From Polynucleobacter rarus (GTDB lineage Bacteria; Pseudomonadota; Gammaproteobacteria; Burkholderiales; Burkholderiaceae), in contig NZ_NTGB01000001.1 in assembly GCF_003072505.1 (NCBI RefSeq), forward strand, positions 1,464,659 through 1,528,658: a DNA stretch of 64,000 nucleotides, read 5' to 3'. The translations under genes were made by a program, and so were the position numbers. This document shows positions 1 to 9,025 of this stretch, piece after piece. The notes under the pieces were generated by a model, which ran no database searches, was not told the DNA's origin, and was given only the letters and a program-made list of their open reading frames with translations. The stretch's first letter is position 1; every line of letters begins with the position of its first letter.

Positions 1-829
1 GCAAACAAGCTTGCTTGCCCACCACAATAAATCGTGTGCGATTGTGCGCATCATCTTGAATCCCCTGCTGAACAACCTTTAAGCCATATTGGTTAGCTGC
101 AGAAGAACTAGCAATAGCAGCTTGTTCAGGATTTGAGGCAGCCTGTTTAGCAGCCTGAGCGTTACTACTGACTGCTTGACGCTGCAATTGTGGAGTGTTC
201 ACCGTTAACCACTGCTGACACTGCGCAAGCGCCTGTGCATGAGCACTGACCTCCGTTATACCTTCTAGCGTCCCGGATAAGCTTAGGAGTGAATGCTTGA
301 TCGGAATGGCAATTTCACCACTAATAATTAAATTTGATTCTAGTAATAAATCTAAGGTTCTAGAAATGGCCCCCTCAGAAGAATTTTCGATCGGTAAGAC
401 ACCATATTGAACCGTTTCATTTTCAACTTGAGCAAACACTTCATCTAAAGAAGAACAAGGCACTAGCTGAATTGATTTACCAAAAAACTGTAAAGTTGCT
501 TCTTCAGAAAAAGTACCAGCAGGTCCCAAATAAGCCACCGAGATTGATCCTTCAATATCTCTACAAGCTGACATTACCTCTTGCCAAATCGCTTGTAAAC
601 CTTTAGTTTTTAAAGGGCCTGGGTTGCGCTGAGCTAATTTTTCGAGAACCTGTTTTTCTCTTTCAGGTCGGAAAACCGGTGAACCATATTCATGCTTCAC
701 GGCACCAACCGCTAGTGCTATTTTCGCTCTCTCAGATAAGAGTTGAATGATTTGTTGATCAACCGCGTCAATTTGTTGACGAAGTGGCAACAGACGCTTT
801 TCTTCTTGATCTTTTAAATCATCACTCAT
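1..829 (-). CDS. pheA: Bifunctional chorismate mutase / prephenate dehydratase (P-protein), 3' end outside window
   Basis: Makes phenylpyruvate from chorismate in phenylalanine synthesis. The reading frame starts at the ATG at 829 and stays open to base 1, so the C-terminus is cut by the window edge. The first ~85 residues form an AroQ-type chorismate mutase domain (LRQQIDAVDQQIIQLLSERA). The dehydratase domain starts at SVAYLGPAGTFSEEA and reaches the conserved NRTRFIVV segment; the ACT regulatory domain would lie beyond the edge. The start overlaps the serC stop as TGATG, which suggests translational coupling in a gyrA-serC-pheA run. Confidence 0.93.
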   Translation of the reverse strand, partial: MSDDLKDQEEKRLLPLRQQIDAVDQQIIQLLSERAKIALAVGAVKHEYGSPVFRPEREKQVLEKLAQRNPGPLKTKGLQAIWQEVMSACRDIEGSISVAYLGPAGTFSEEATLQFFGKSIQLVPCSSLDEVFAQVENETVQYGVLPIENSSEGAISRTLDLLLESNLIISGEIAIPIKHSLLSLSGTLEGITEVSAHAQALAQCQQWLTVNTPQLQRQAVSSNAQAAKQAASNPEQAAIASSSAANQYGLKVVQQGIQDDAHNRTRFIVVGKQACL

Positions 830-1926
830 CAGGCTTTTCTTTCAAATTCGAGCATGTAATTGGCTAACTTCTCTACTCCTAGAAGTGGCATAGCATTGTA
901 AATACTGGCTCTAATGCCACCTACGCTTTTGTGCCCCTTCAGACCAATCATGCCGTTATCTTCAGCGCCTTTTAGGAAAACATCCATTAAGGATTCATCT
1001 TTTAGATAAAAAGTAACGTTCATTTTTGAACGATAAACAGGGTCTACCCTTGCATCGAACAATGAACTATTATCCAAAATTTGATAAAGTAAATCTGATT
1101 TTTTACGATTGATCGATTCAATTGCACTTACTCCACCTTGCTGTTTCAGCCATTTAAAAACCTGGCCGGCAAGGTAGATTGCAAAGGTTGGGGGAGTGTT
1201 AATCATCGAATCATTGGCAGCTTGAATTTTCCAATCCCACACTGTTGGAGTAATCGGCATAGCATGACCAATTAAATCTTTACGAACAATGACAATCGTC
1301 ATTCCTGCGGGTCCAATATTTTTTTGAATTCCACCAAAAAGTACACCGTACTTAGATACGTCAATCACTTTAGAAAGAATATTACTTGAGATGTCAGCAA
1401 CTAAAGGAATTCCCTTAGTGTCTGGAACATAACCATATTCAAGTCCACCAACAGTCTCGTTATCACAAATATGCAAGTATGCTGAATCTTCAGAAATATC
1501 CCATGTCGCATTGTTTGGAATCGTGTTGAAACCCTGTTCTTTACTACTCGCTGCAAGTCTAGCTAAGCCGTATTTAGAAGCTTCAGAGATTGATTTTTGT
1601 GACCAAGTACCTGTAACTACAAAATCTGCTTGAGGACCATTTTTTGCAAGGTTCATCAAATTCATCGGGATAGCAGCATTCTCACCAATTCCACCACCTT
1701 GGAGAAAGAGAATTTCATAATTTTCTGGAATCTGCATCAAATCGCGCAAATCAGTCATTGCTTCTTGGTAGCAAGCCATAAAGGGCTTACCTCGATGACT
1801 GACTTCCATCACTCCGGTACCCAGTTGTTGCCAGTTCAGAATATCTTTTGAAGCACGTTGCAACACATCTTCAGGAAGTGTTGCAGGACCAGGTGCAAAA
1901 TTGTAAATACGGTGGTCAAAAAGCAT
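829..1926 (-). CDS. serC: Phosphoserine aminotransferase
   Basis: PLP enzyme that converts 3-phosphohydroxypyruvate to phosphoserine, and also serves pyridoxine synthesis. The 365-residue length fits the family. The N-terminus YNFAPGPATLP, the GVMEVSHRGKPF segment, and the PLP-lysine region FGGIQKNIGPAGMT are typical. The only reasonable start is the ATG at 1926. It lies 26 bases after the gyrA stop on the same strand and ends in a TGATG overlap with pheA, the standard betaproteobacterial order. Confidence 0.96.
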   Translation of the reverse strand: MLFDHRIYNFAPGPATLPEDVLQRASKDILNWQQLGTGVMEVSHRGKPFMACYQEAMTDLRDLMQIPENYEILFLQGGGIGENAAIPMNLMNLAKNGPQADFVVTGTWSQKSISEASKYGLARLAASSKEQGFNTIPNNATWDISEDSAYLHICDNETVGGLEYGYVPDTKGIPLVADISSNILSKVIDVSKYGVLFGGIQKNIGPAGMTIVIVRKDLIGHAMPITPTVWDWKIQAANDSMINTPPTFAIYLAGQVFKWLKQQGGVSAIESINRKKSDLLYQILDNSSLFDARVDPVYRSKMNVTFYLKDESLMDVFLKGAEDNGMIGLKGHKSVGGIRASIYNAMPLLGVEKLANYMLEFERKA

Positions 1927-1952
1927 AAGTTTTAACTAGATTGGAAAGCTGC

Positions 1953-4664
1953 TTATTCGGTAGGGTTCTCATCATTCGTATCTGATGGAGGATTATTTTC
2001 ATCATTCAATTCAGCTTGTCCAACAATGGCATCATCTTCAGAATTTAAGTCATCCTCATCCATACTTTCAGAGATTCTTTGCAAACCAGAAAGCACAGTA
2101 CCTTCATCCACATTGATTAACTTCACACCCTGAGTTGATCTACCCATTTCGCGTATTTCTGAAACCCGAGTCCTTACTAAAATACCACCCGTAGTAATCA
2201 ACATGATTTGGTCTTCAGTAGAAACTAATGAGGCAGCAACTAACTTACCATTACGATCAGATGTTTGGATTGCAATCATCCCCTTCGTATTTCTACCATG
2301 TCTGGTATATTCAGCAATTGGCGTTCTTTTACCAAAACCATTTTCAGTAGCAGTTAAAACGCTTGATGGAGCTTTAACGGATGTTTCGGATTGGGTACCT
2401 TCAGTTTCACTGGCAGATACCAGCATTGCAATCACTAAGTGACCACCATCTAAATTCATTCCTTTAACACCACGAGCAGTTCGTCCCATAGGGCGTACAT
2501 CATTCTCATCGAAACGTACTGCTTTGCCTGCATCTGAGAACAGCATTACATCATGTTTACCATCGGTGATGGCAGCGCCAACCAAAACATCACCATCATC
2601 TAGGTCGACTGCAATAATTCCACCTTTTCTAGGATTAGAAAAATCACTTAAAGCCGTTTTCTTGACAATACCGTTCTTGGTCGCCATAAACACATATTGA
2701 TTATCAACATAACCTTTAATTGGCAAAATTGTAGTGATTTTTTCACCCTCAATTAATGGGAACATGTTGACAATTGGCTTACCTCTGGAGTTACTGCTTC
2801 CTTGAGGAACTTCCCATACTTTTAACCAATACAGTCGGCCTCTATCAGAAAAACAAAGGATTGTGTCATGTGTATTGGCAACGAAAAGTGTTTGAATCCA
2901 ATCTTCGTCCTTAGTAGTAGTCGCTTTTTTACCTCTACCACCTCTTTTTTGAGCACGATACTCTGATAGTGGCTGACTCTTAAAATAACCAGTATAGGAA
3001 AGAGTAACAACTAAGTCTTGTGGAGTAATTAAATCCTCTGTAAATAACTCAGTAGCGTTCATTTCAATTACAGAGCGACGTCCAGTATCACTACCCTCTT
3101 GTCCAAATTCAGCTTTTGATTCAAGTAATTCTTGATGGATTACAGTTGTAACGCGGTCTGGTTTAGCTAATAAATCCAGTAGATCGGTAATTTGATCCAT
3201 AACCACTTTATATTCCTGAACAATCTTATCCTGTTCCAAGCCAGTTAAACGCTGTAATCGCATCTGCAAAATTTCTTGAGCTTGATCATCTGACAAACGA
3301 TACAAACCATCAGGCTGTAAACCAAGTGTTGGAGGTAGACGATCAGGACGATACGCCCCAATACCACCTTGAACATTTTCTCCAGCTCTGACCAACATTT
3401 CACGAACAACTTCAGAGTCCCAAACACGGGCCAATAGCTCACGTTTTGCGTCAGGTGGTGATGCTGCTGCCTTAATTAGGGCAATAAATTCATCAATATT
3501 TGCTAACGCAACTGCTAGACCTTCTAAGACATGACCACGATCACGAGCCTTGCGTAATTCAAAAATTGTTCTACGAGTAACAACTTCCCGACGATGCCTT
3601 AAGAAACATTCAAGTAATTGCTTCAAATTCAATAGTCTTGGTTGGTTGTCAACTAGAGCAACCATATTCATACCAAAATTATCTTGTAATTGGGTGTTTT
3701 TATAGAGGTTATTTAGAACAACTTCGGGCACTTCGCCACGTTTGAGTTCAATTACTACCCTCATTCCGGACTTATCGGACTCATCCCGAATATCAGAGAT
3801 TCCCTCAATCTTCTTCTCAGTTACTAATTCAGCGATTCTTTCCAGTAAGTTCTTTTTATTTACTTGGTATGGCAGTTCATCAACAATAATTGATTGTCTT
3901 TGTCCCTTTTCCATATCCTCAAAATGGGTCTTAGCACGCATAATTACTCTGCCACGACCAGTACGATAACCATCTCGTACTCCTTGGATACCATAAATAA
4001 TTCCGGCTGTTGGAAAATCTGGCGCTGGAATAAAATCAATTAGCTCATCGATTGTACATTCAGGGTTTGCCAACAAATGCAAAGCACCATTAATGACTTC
4101 GTCAATGTTATGGGGAGGTATATTCGTTGCCATTCCCACAGCGATACCAGAGGATCCATTTATCAAAAGATTGGGGATTTTAGCCGGTAAAATTAGCGGT
4201 TCATGCTCACTGCCGTCATAATTAGGCCCATAATTAACTGTATCTTTATCAATATCAGCTAATAATTCATGTGCAATTTTGGATAGACGAATTTCTGTGT
4301 AACGCATTGCCGCTGCACTATCACCATCGACAGATCCGAAGTTACCCTGACCATCCACAAGCATGTAGCGAAGGGAGAAGTTTTGAGCCATACGCACAAT
4401 CGTGTCGTAAACAGCTGAATCACCATGGGGATGATATTTACCGATGACGTCACCGACAATACGGGCAGATTTCTTGTAAGCGCGATTCCAGTCATTGTTG
4501 AGCTCGTGCATAGCAAAGAGAACTCTGCGGTGAACTGGTTTCAAACCATCACGTGCGTCAGGCAGCGCTCGCCCTACAATTACGCTCATTGCGTAGTCCA
4601 AATAGGACCGCCGCATTTCGTCTTCTAGTGATACGGGTAGTGTTTCTTTAGCAGCATATTCCAT
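1953..4664 (-). CDS. gyrA: DNA gyrase subunit A
   Basis: Breakage-reunion subunit of DNA gyrase, 903 residues. The winged-helix core has the catalytic tyrosine in AAMRYTE and the quinolone-resistance region [14 protein letters not shown] with the usual Ser and Asp (wild-type look). The C-terminal beta-pinwheel carries a GyrA-box-like QKRGGRGKK and several GxxxRT-type blade repeats ([17 protein letters not shown]). The tail is acidic ([12 protein letters not shown]), as in many gyrases. It is divergent from the ompA-family gene and heads the serC-pheA run. Confidence 0.97.
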   Translation of the reverse strand: MEYAAKETLPVSLEDEMRRSYLDYAMSVIVGRALPDARDGLKPVHRRVLFAMHELNNDWNRAYKKSARIVGDVIGKYHPHGDSAVYDTIVRMAQNFSLRYMLVDGQGNFGSVDGDSAAAMRYTEIRLSKIAHELLADIDKDTVNYGPNYDGSEHEPLILPAKIPNLLINGSSGIAVGMATNIPPHNIDEVINGALHLLANPECTIDELIDFIPAPDFPTAGIIYGIQGVRDGYRTGRGRVIMRAKTHFEDMEKGQRQSIIVDELPYQVNKKNLLERIAELVTEKKIEGISDIRDESDKSGMRVVIELKRGEVPEVVLNNLYKNTQLQDNFGMNMVALVDNQPRLLNLKQLLECFLRHRREVVTRRTIFELRKARDRGHVLEGLAVALANIDEFIALIKAAASPPDAKRELLARVWDSEVVREMLVRAGENVQGGIGAYRPDRLPPTLGLQPDGLYRLSDDQAQEILQMRLQRLTGLEQDKIVQEYKVVMDQITDLLDLLAKPDRVTTVIHQELLESKAEFGQEGSDTGRRSVIEMNATELFTEDLITPQDLVVTLSYTGYFKSQPLSEYRAQKRGGRGKKATTTKDEDWIQTLFVANTHDTILCFSDRGRLYWLKVWEVPQGSSNSRGKPIVNMFPLIEGEKITTILPIKGYVDNQYVFMATKNGIVKKTALSDFSNPRKGGIIAVDLDDGDVLVGAAITDGKHDVMLFSDAGKAVRFDENDVRPMGRTARGVKGMNLDGGHLVIAMLVSASETEGTQSETSVKAPSSVLTATENGFGKRTPIAEYTRHGRNTKGMIAIQTSDRNGKLVAASLVSTEDQIMLITTGGILVRTRVSEIREMGRSTQGVKLINVDEGTVLSGLQRISESMDEDDLNSEDDAIVGQAELNDENNPPSDTNDENPTE

Positions 4665-4834
4665 GAAATTATTTTACCATGCGAAATAACAACACTTCAG
4701 AAATTTTATTGATATATATTTGATTTGTAATAAAGCGACAAATTACAATAGTCTTGTTGTTATAATTTATGAGTAATATTAAACAAAAGTTAACCACAAT
4801 ACTTAATTCAATGAATTTAAGAGGAAGATAAAAA

Positions 4835-5470
4835 ATGAACAAAACTACTCGCAATGTGAAATTAGCCGCTATTACAGCAACTTTATTAGCTGTTTCAGGC
4901 TTTGCACAAGCTCAAAACATCGATAACTGGGCTTCTGGCTCAGGTACAACAAATGCCCGTTCAGGTGGAGATGCTTCACTATGCTGGAGAGACAACTTCT
5001 GGACTCCTGCAACTGCAGCTCCTGATTGTGATGGCGCGATCAAACCTGCACCAAAAGCAGCTCCTGCTCCTGCAGCAGCACCAGCACCAGCAGCACCTGC
5101 ACCAGTAGTTTCAAGCACTAAGGTTACATTGTTAGCTGATGCATTATTTGACTTTGATAAGTCAGTAATCAAACCAGAAGGCGCTGCTAAATTAAACGAC
5201 TTAACATCTAAGCTAAAAGCAGTTACTGTTGAAGTAATTATCGTTATCGGTCACACTGATAACATTGGAAGCCTTGCTTATAACAAAAAATTATCACTCA
5301 AGCGTGCTGAAGCTGTTAAAGCATATTTGGTTAAAAACGGCGTAGAAGCTAGCCGTGTTTACACCGAAGGTAAAGCTTTCTCAGAGCCAGTTGCTGACAA
5401 CAAAACTGCTGCTGGCCGTGCATTAAACCGCCGCGCTATCGTAGAAGTTGTAGGTACAAAGAAGAATTAA
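4835..5470 (+). CDS. OmpA-family peptidoglycan-binding outer membrane protein
   Basis: 211-residue exported protein. A signal peptide (MNKTTRNVKLAAITATLLAVSGFAQA) is followed by a short tryptophan-containing region, a Pro/Ala-rich linker at about residues 67-90 (PAPAAAPAPAAPAP), and a C-terminal OmpA/MotB-like domain. That domain has the FDFDKSVIKPEG start, the GHTDNIGS peptidoglycan-binding loop and the NRRAIVEV end. It lacks a full eight-stranded N-terminal barrel. The ATG is preceded by AAGAGGAAG. A TATAAT box at 4761-4766 is a candidate -10. Its terminator is interrupted by an IS element. Confidence 0.9.
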   Translation: MNKTTRNVKLAAITATLLAVSGFAQAQNIDNWASGSGTTNARSGGDASLCWRDNFWTPATAAPDCDGAIKPAPKAAPAPAAAPAPAAPAPVVSSTKVTLLADALFDFDKSVIKPEGAAKLNDLTSKLKAVTVEVIIVIGHTDNIGSLAYNKKLSLKRAEAVKAYLVKNGVEASRVYTEGKAFSEPVADNKTAAGRALNRRAIVEVVGTKKN

Positions 5471-5554
5471 TTTAATTAGCTCTTTCTAAAAAGCCCGTTT
5501 TGAACTGACCCCCAAAAGTTGGACGAAATGTCTAACTTCTGGGGGTTTAGTTTT

Positions 5555-6079
5555 ATGTCAAAGTATTCATCTGAGTTTAAATTAAAGATTGTTCTGTAAT
5601 ATTTAGAAGGAAAAGTTGGTTATATGACTTTAACTCAACTATATGGCGTTAATCCTCGCTATATAGCCAACTGGGTCAAGCTATATGAACTGCATGGAAC
5701 GGAAAGTCTAGCCAAGCGTCATACCAATTACAGTGTTGAATTTAAGTTGAATGTTCTTAAAAAGCATTTTGAAAACTCTTGGTCTAACCAAGAAACTTCT
5801 GCTTACTTTAATATACCGTCACCTAGCTTGATAGGAGTTTGGCTACGGCTTTACAATCAAGGTGGTGAAACGACTCTAGAGCCTAAGCCGAAAGGACGAC
5901 GACCTGTGAAACGAACCTCTAAGGATATCCAAACTCTTCTCAAGAAGCCGATTAATGAACTCTCCCATGAAGAGTTACTACAAAGAGTTCATTACGTGGA
6001 AGCGGAGAATGCTTATCTAAAAAAGCTAGAAGCCTTAGCTCAGCAAAAGGCCTTGGCAAACAAGACCAAGTCCAAGTAA
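5555..6079 (+). pseudogene. IS3-family orfA with an early stop codon
   Basis: From the ATG at 5555 the frame reads MSKYSSEFKLKIVL and then hits TAA at 5597-5599 before continuing YLEGKVGYMTLTQLYGV. The normal residue there is probably Gln or Glu. The next in-frame ATG is at 5624, which would remove the first part of the N-terminal helix-turn-helix domain. The rest is typical: a second HTH (NQETSAYFNIPSPSLIGVWL) and a coiled coil near the end. A single sequencing error would also explain the stop. Confidence 0.7.
6019..6025 (+). other. A6G programmed -1 frameshift site between orfA and orfB
   Basis: The heptamer A-AAA-AAG lies in the phase expected for -1 slippage in IS3-family elements (codons AAA AAG in the orfA frame). 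After the shift, the orfB frame is open from here through the orfB ATG at 6115 with no stop, so an OrfAB fusion transposase can be made. Confidence 0.8.
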
Positions 6080-6114
6080 TTACTGAGTTAAGGCAAGATT
6101 ATCCATTAACGATC

Positions 6115-6918
6115 TTGTTAGATGTCTCACACTTGCCTAGGAGTGTTTATTACTACTGGCTGAAAGCCAGTAGTAAGCCCGAGCCTTATCAAACTACGAA
6201 GCAGCAGATTAGAGCTATCTTCGATAAACACAAGGGTAGGTATGGATACCGACGCGTACAGGAAGAACTAGGTCATCAGAACTGCTACTTAAACCCTAAG
6301 ACAGTACAAAAATTAATGGTACAGATGGGCCTCAAATCCCTAGTTCGGCCGAAGCGTTATCAATCTTATAAAGGAACAGTGGGAAAAGCAGCTCCGAACC
6401 TTCTCAATCGTAACTTTGAAGCCAACAAGCCCCATCAAAAGTGGGTCACGGATGTCACCGAGTTCAATATTAAAGGTGAGAAGGTATACCTCTCACCCAT
6501 CCTCGACCTTTATAACCGAGAGATTATCTCCTATGAGATCGCACAGCGACCCAATATAAGTATGGTGATGAACATGCTCAACCAAGCAATAAGGGAACTT
6601 AAACCTGAAGAAAAACCCATCATCCACTCGGATCAAGGGTGGCAATACCAAATGCGTCATTATCAAAGAGAACTTGCGAATAACGGTATCACACAAAGCA
6701 TGTCGAGAAAGGGTAACTGCCTGGATAACGCGGTTATGGAAAACTGGTTTGGCATTATGAAGACAGAGTTTTACTACCAAGAGAAGTTTGAAAATGTTGA
6801 TTTATTTAAGAAAGGATTAAAAGAATATATCCACTATTACAATCATGATCGAATCAAGCAAAAATTAAAGGGATTGAGTCCGGTTAATTACCGAAATCAA
6901 TCCCTTCTGCTATCTTAA
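6115..6918 (+). CDS. IS3-family transposase OrfB (DDE integrase)
   Basis: 267 residues from the internal ATG; the active form is normally the OrfAB fusion made by frameshifting. The HTH_21 segment KGRYGYRRVQEEL is followed by the rve catalytic core with all three acidic residues: Asp in KWVTDVTEF, Asp in IHSDQGWQY, and Glu in NAVMENWFG (35 residues after the second Asp). The C-terminus KLKGLSPVNYR is typical of the IS150 group. The reading frame is intact. Confidence 0.92.
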   Translation: MLDVSHLPRSVYYYWLKASSKPEPYQTTKQQIRAIFDKHKGRYGYRRVQEELGHQNCYLNPKTVQKLMVQMGLKSLVRPKRYQSYKGTVGKAAPNLLNRNFEANKPHQKWVTDVTEFNIKGEKVYLSPILDLYNREIISYEIAQRPNISMVMNMLNQAIRELKPEEKPIIHSDQGWQYQMRHYQRELANNGITQSMSRKGNCLDNAVMENWFGIMKTEFYYQEKFENVDLFKKGLKEYIHYYNHDRIKQKLKGLSPVNYRNQSLLLS

Positions 6919-7054
6919 TTAAACTGTCCAACTTTTATGGGTCAGTTCATTTTTATCCGGGCTTTTTTTATACCCCGATAATTTGTAACAGAATAAAAAG
7001 ATTATTTCAATTTGTTGGATAATTGCTCTTACTGAACAATATAAGCCTTTAAAA

Positions 7055-7759
7055 ATGACTACTGAAAACAAAGATCAAGCAGAGCTAGACAAATTTAGTG
7101 AACTCGCCAGTCGTTGGTGGGACGAAACGAGTGAGTTTAAGCCACTCCATGCTATTAATCCGCTGCGCCTAAATTGGATTCAGAGTAAAACAGCAGTTGC
7201 AAAGATGAAGATTATCGATATTGGCTGTGGTGGAGGAATATTATCCGAATCATTAGCGAAGTGTGGCGCCGATACAACTGGTATTGATTTATCCAGTAAA
7301 GCTTTAAAAGTGGCCAAATTACACGCTTTAGAAACACAAACGTCGATTCAGTATGAATTGATCAGTGCCGAAGAAATGGCTGCAAAAAGTCCAGAATCGT
7401 TTGACATAGTAACTTGTATGGAAATGCTTGAACACGTACCTGATCCAAAATCGATTGTCCAAGCTGCAGCAAAAATGGCCAAGCCAGGCGGTATGCTATT
7501 TTTTAGTACCTTAAACCGTAATTTAAAGTCTTATCTAATGGCGATTATCGGCGCAGAATATATTCTGAATATTTTGCCTAAGGGAACCCATGATTACGCA
7601 AAATTCATCAAACCTTCAGAGTTAACGAACTTTACCCGAGACGCGGGCCTAGAGTTGCTAGATATGACAGGTCTTCACTTTAATCCAATTACAGATCATT
7701 ATTATCTGGGTCCCGGTGTGGATGTCAATTACATGATTGCAGTCAGAAAACCTCTTTAA
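7055..7759 (+). CDS. ubiG: Ubiquinone biosynthesis O-methyltransferase
   Basis: SAM-dependent methyltransferase carrying out both O-methylations of ubiquinone synthesis. 234 residues. The N-terminus (ELDKFSELASRWWDE) is a UbiG signature. The SAM-binding motif is IIDIGCGGGILSESLA, followed by TGIDLSSKALKVAK and the CMEMLEHVPDP loop. The end FHPIT-like segment HFNPITDHYYLG is also typical. It is followed directly by gph, its usual betaproteobacterial neighbour. Confidence 0.95.
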   Translation: MTTENKDQAELDKFSELASRWWDETSEFKPLHAINPLRLNWIQSKTAVAKMKIIDIGCGGGILSESLAKCGADTTGIDLSSKALKVAKLHALETQTSIQYELISAEEMAAKSPESFDIVTCMEMLEHVPDPKSIVQAAAKMAKPGGMLFFSTLNRNLKSYLMAIIGAEYILNILPKGTHDYAKFIKPSELTNFTRDAGLELLDMTGLHFNPITDHYYLGPGVDVNYMIAVRKPL

Positions 7760-7796
7760 TTTTTTTCAAATATTGACCCAATCTAAAGGTATACCT

Positions 7797-8483
7797 TTGA
7801 CTACTCCTTTAAAATCTGTTCGAACTCCCTCCTATGAAAGTGTTCTGTTCGACTTAGATGGCACGCTAGCTGATACAGCTCCGGATCTTGCCGCTGCTGC
7901 AAATCAATTATTGATAACTAGAGGTTTAAGTCCAAAACCTTTGGAGCTATTAAGACCCATGGCTTCCATGGGAGCGAGAGGTTTAATCAAGGTCGCTTTG
8001 GGAATTGAGGTAGATGATCCTCGTTTTTTGTCTATTCGTGATGAGTTTTTAAATAACTATGAACAAGCTATTCATGTTCATACAGAGCTTTTTCAAGGGA
8101 TAGAAGCCCTACTCGATCAATTAGACCATCACCGCATCCCTTGGGGGATTGTAACCAATAAACAAGAACGCTTTACGCATCCATTGGTTAAAAGTATGCG
8201 ACTTGATGAAAGAACTCCGGCAATTGTGAGTGGCGATACAACTGCGTACCCCAAACCCCACCCTGCCCCTATCCTTTTATGTGCGCAAATGCTAAAGATT
8301 GATCCAAGTAAATCTATCTACGTTGGCGATGACCTAAGGGATATTCAAGCAGGTCACGCTGCTGGAATGCATACGATTGCTGCTGCTTACGGCTATTGTG
8401 GTGAAGAATCGCCAGCCCATAGCTGGGGTGCAACTTACCTCGTTCAAAACCCTTCTGAAATTGAGGATATCCTTTTTAAGTAA
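7797..8483 (+). CDS. gph: Phosphoglycolate phosphatase (HAD superfamily)
   Basis: Removes phosphate from 2-phosphoglycolate. HAD motifs are present: nucleophile region VLFDLDGTLADTAPDL, motif II IVTNK, and the Asp pair in VGDDLRDIQAGHAAGM. I chose the TTG at 7797 (228 residues), nine bases after AAAGG; an earlier TTG at 7737 would overlap ubiG and add an unlikely N-terminal extension. The start is uncertain because no ATG lies near it. It probably forms one transcript with ubiG. Confidence 0.88.
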   Translation: MTTPLKSVRTPSYESVLFDLDGTLADTAPDLAAAANQLLITRGLSPKPLELLRPMASMGARGLIKVALGIEVDDPRFLSIRDEFLNNYEQAIHVHTELFQGIEALLDQLDHHRIPWGIVTNKQERFTHPLVKSMRLDERTPAIVSGDTTAYPKPHPAPILLCAQMLKIDPSKSIYVGDDLRDIQAGHAAGMHTIAAAYGYCGEESPAHSWGATYLVQNPSEIEDILFK

Positions 8484-8533
8484 AAAGGACTAGAATAATC
8501 ATCTATTCTGTGAAAGCATGAAAGAGCATCATT

Positions 8534-8893
8534 GGGACCGACTTGGTTTCGACGTGGATTGCGAAGCACGGAGGGCATACCGAGGACCCGTTATCTCGTA
8601 AATCAATGGGAATTGTAATAACTGCTAACGACGAACGTTACGCACTAGCAGCCTAAGGGCTGTGGCCCTCGTACCAGTTTGCCGATAGGTTGGGGTAGAA
8701 ATACCATTCGAGGTCATTTATATCGGATCGTGCCATTAAAGGTCACTGTTAATGGAGCTAGAACTAAAGGGAATCGTTCCTGTAAAGCGTGTTAATCCGC
8801 GTTACATGAATTAAATCAAATGATATAACTAAGTATGTAGAACTCTTTGTAGAGGATTTGCGGACGCGGGTTCGATTCCCGCCGGTTCCACCA
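8534..8893 (+). ncRNA. ssrA: tmRNA (transfer-messenger RNA)
   Basis: Rescues stalled ribosomes. The 5' end GGGACCGACTTGGTTTCGAC and the 3' end CGGTTCCACCA pair as a seven-base acceptor stem; the T-arm GGGTTCGATTCCC is intact and CCA is encoded. The tag frame starts at GCT (8624) and reads ANDERYALAA then TAA (8656), a betaproteobacterial tag variant (ANDERFALAA is more usual). It is 360 nt long. A partial copy of its 3' end lies at 12012-12077. Confidence 0.97.
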
Positions 8894-8906
8894 AGCATCA
8901 AGCACG

Positions 8907-8931
8907 AAACCCCTGTAAAAAGGGGTTTTTT
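8907..8931 (+). terminator. Rho-independent terminator of ssrA
   Basis: Stem AAACCCC (8907-8913) pairs with GGGGTTT (8922-8928) and runs into a T-tail, 14 bases after the tmRNA CCA. Confidence 0.85.
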
Positions 8932-9025
8932 GCTTTCTGAACCTTATTCTATAAAATTGAAACTAGAATCACATAGAGTAATCATAGAACATACGAATCT
9001 AAAATTTGGCTGTTCATATTTATAC

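Larger units (their letters stand above)
5501..6949 (+). mobile_element. IS3-family insertion sequence (IS150-like group)
   Basis: About 1449 bp, bounded by inverted repeats. The left end is TGAACTGACCCCCAAAAGTT; the complement of the right end is TGAACTGACCCATAAAAGTT. It carries orfA (helix-turn-helix plus leucine zipper) and orfB (DDE integrase) in the -1 frame with an A6G slippery site. It sits between the two arms of the ompA-family terminator. It carries an early stop in orfA, so it may no longer move by itself. Confidence 0.92.
5488..6969 (+). terminator. ompA-family Rho-independent terminator split by an IS element
   Basis: The left arm AAAAAGCCCG (5488-5497) lies just after the gene and the right arm CGGGCTTTTTTT (5 G/C pairs at 6958-6962, then T's) lies just after the IS. 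Joined, they make a 10-bp stem with a short T-rich loop and a T-tail. TTT on both sides of the IS could be a 3-bp target duplication. Confidence 0.75.

Noticed and set aside
4912..5172. Minus-strand Ala/Gly-rich frame in the OmpA-family gene
   Set aside because: Antisense shadow of the Pro/Ala linker.
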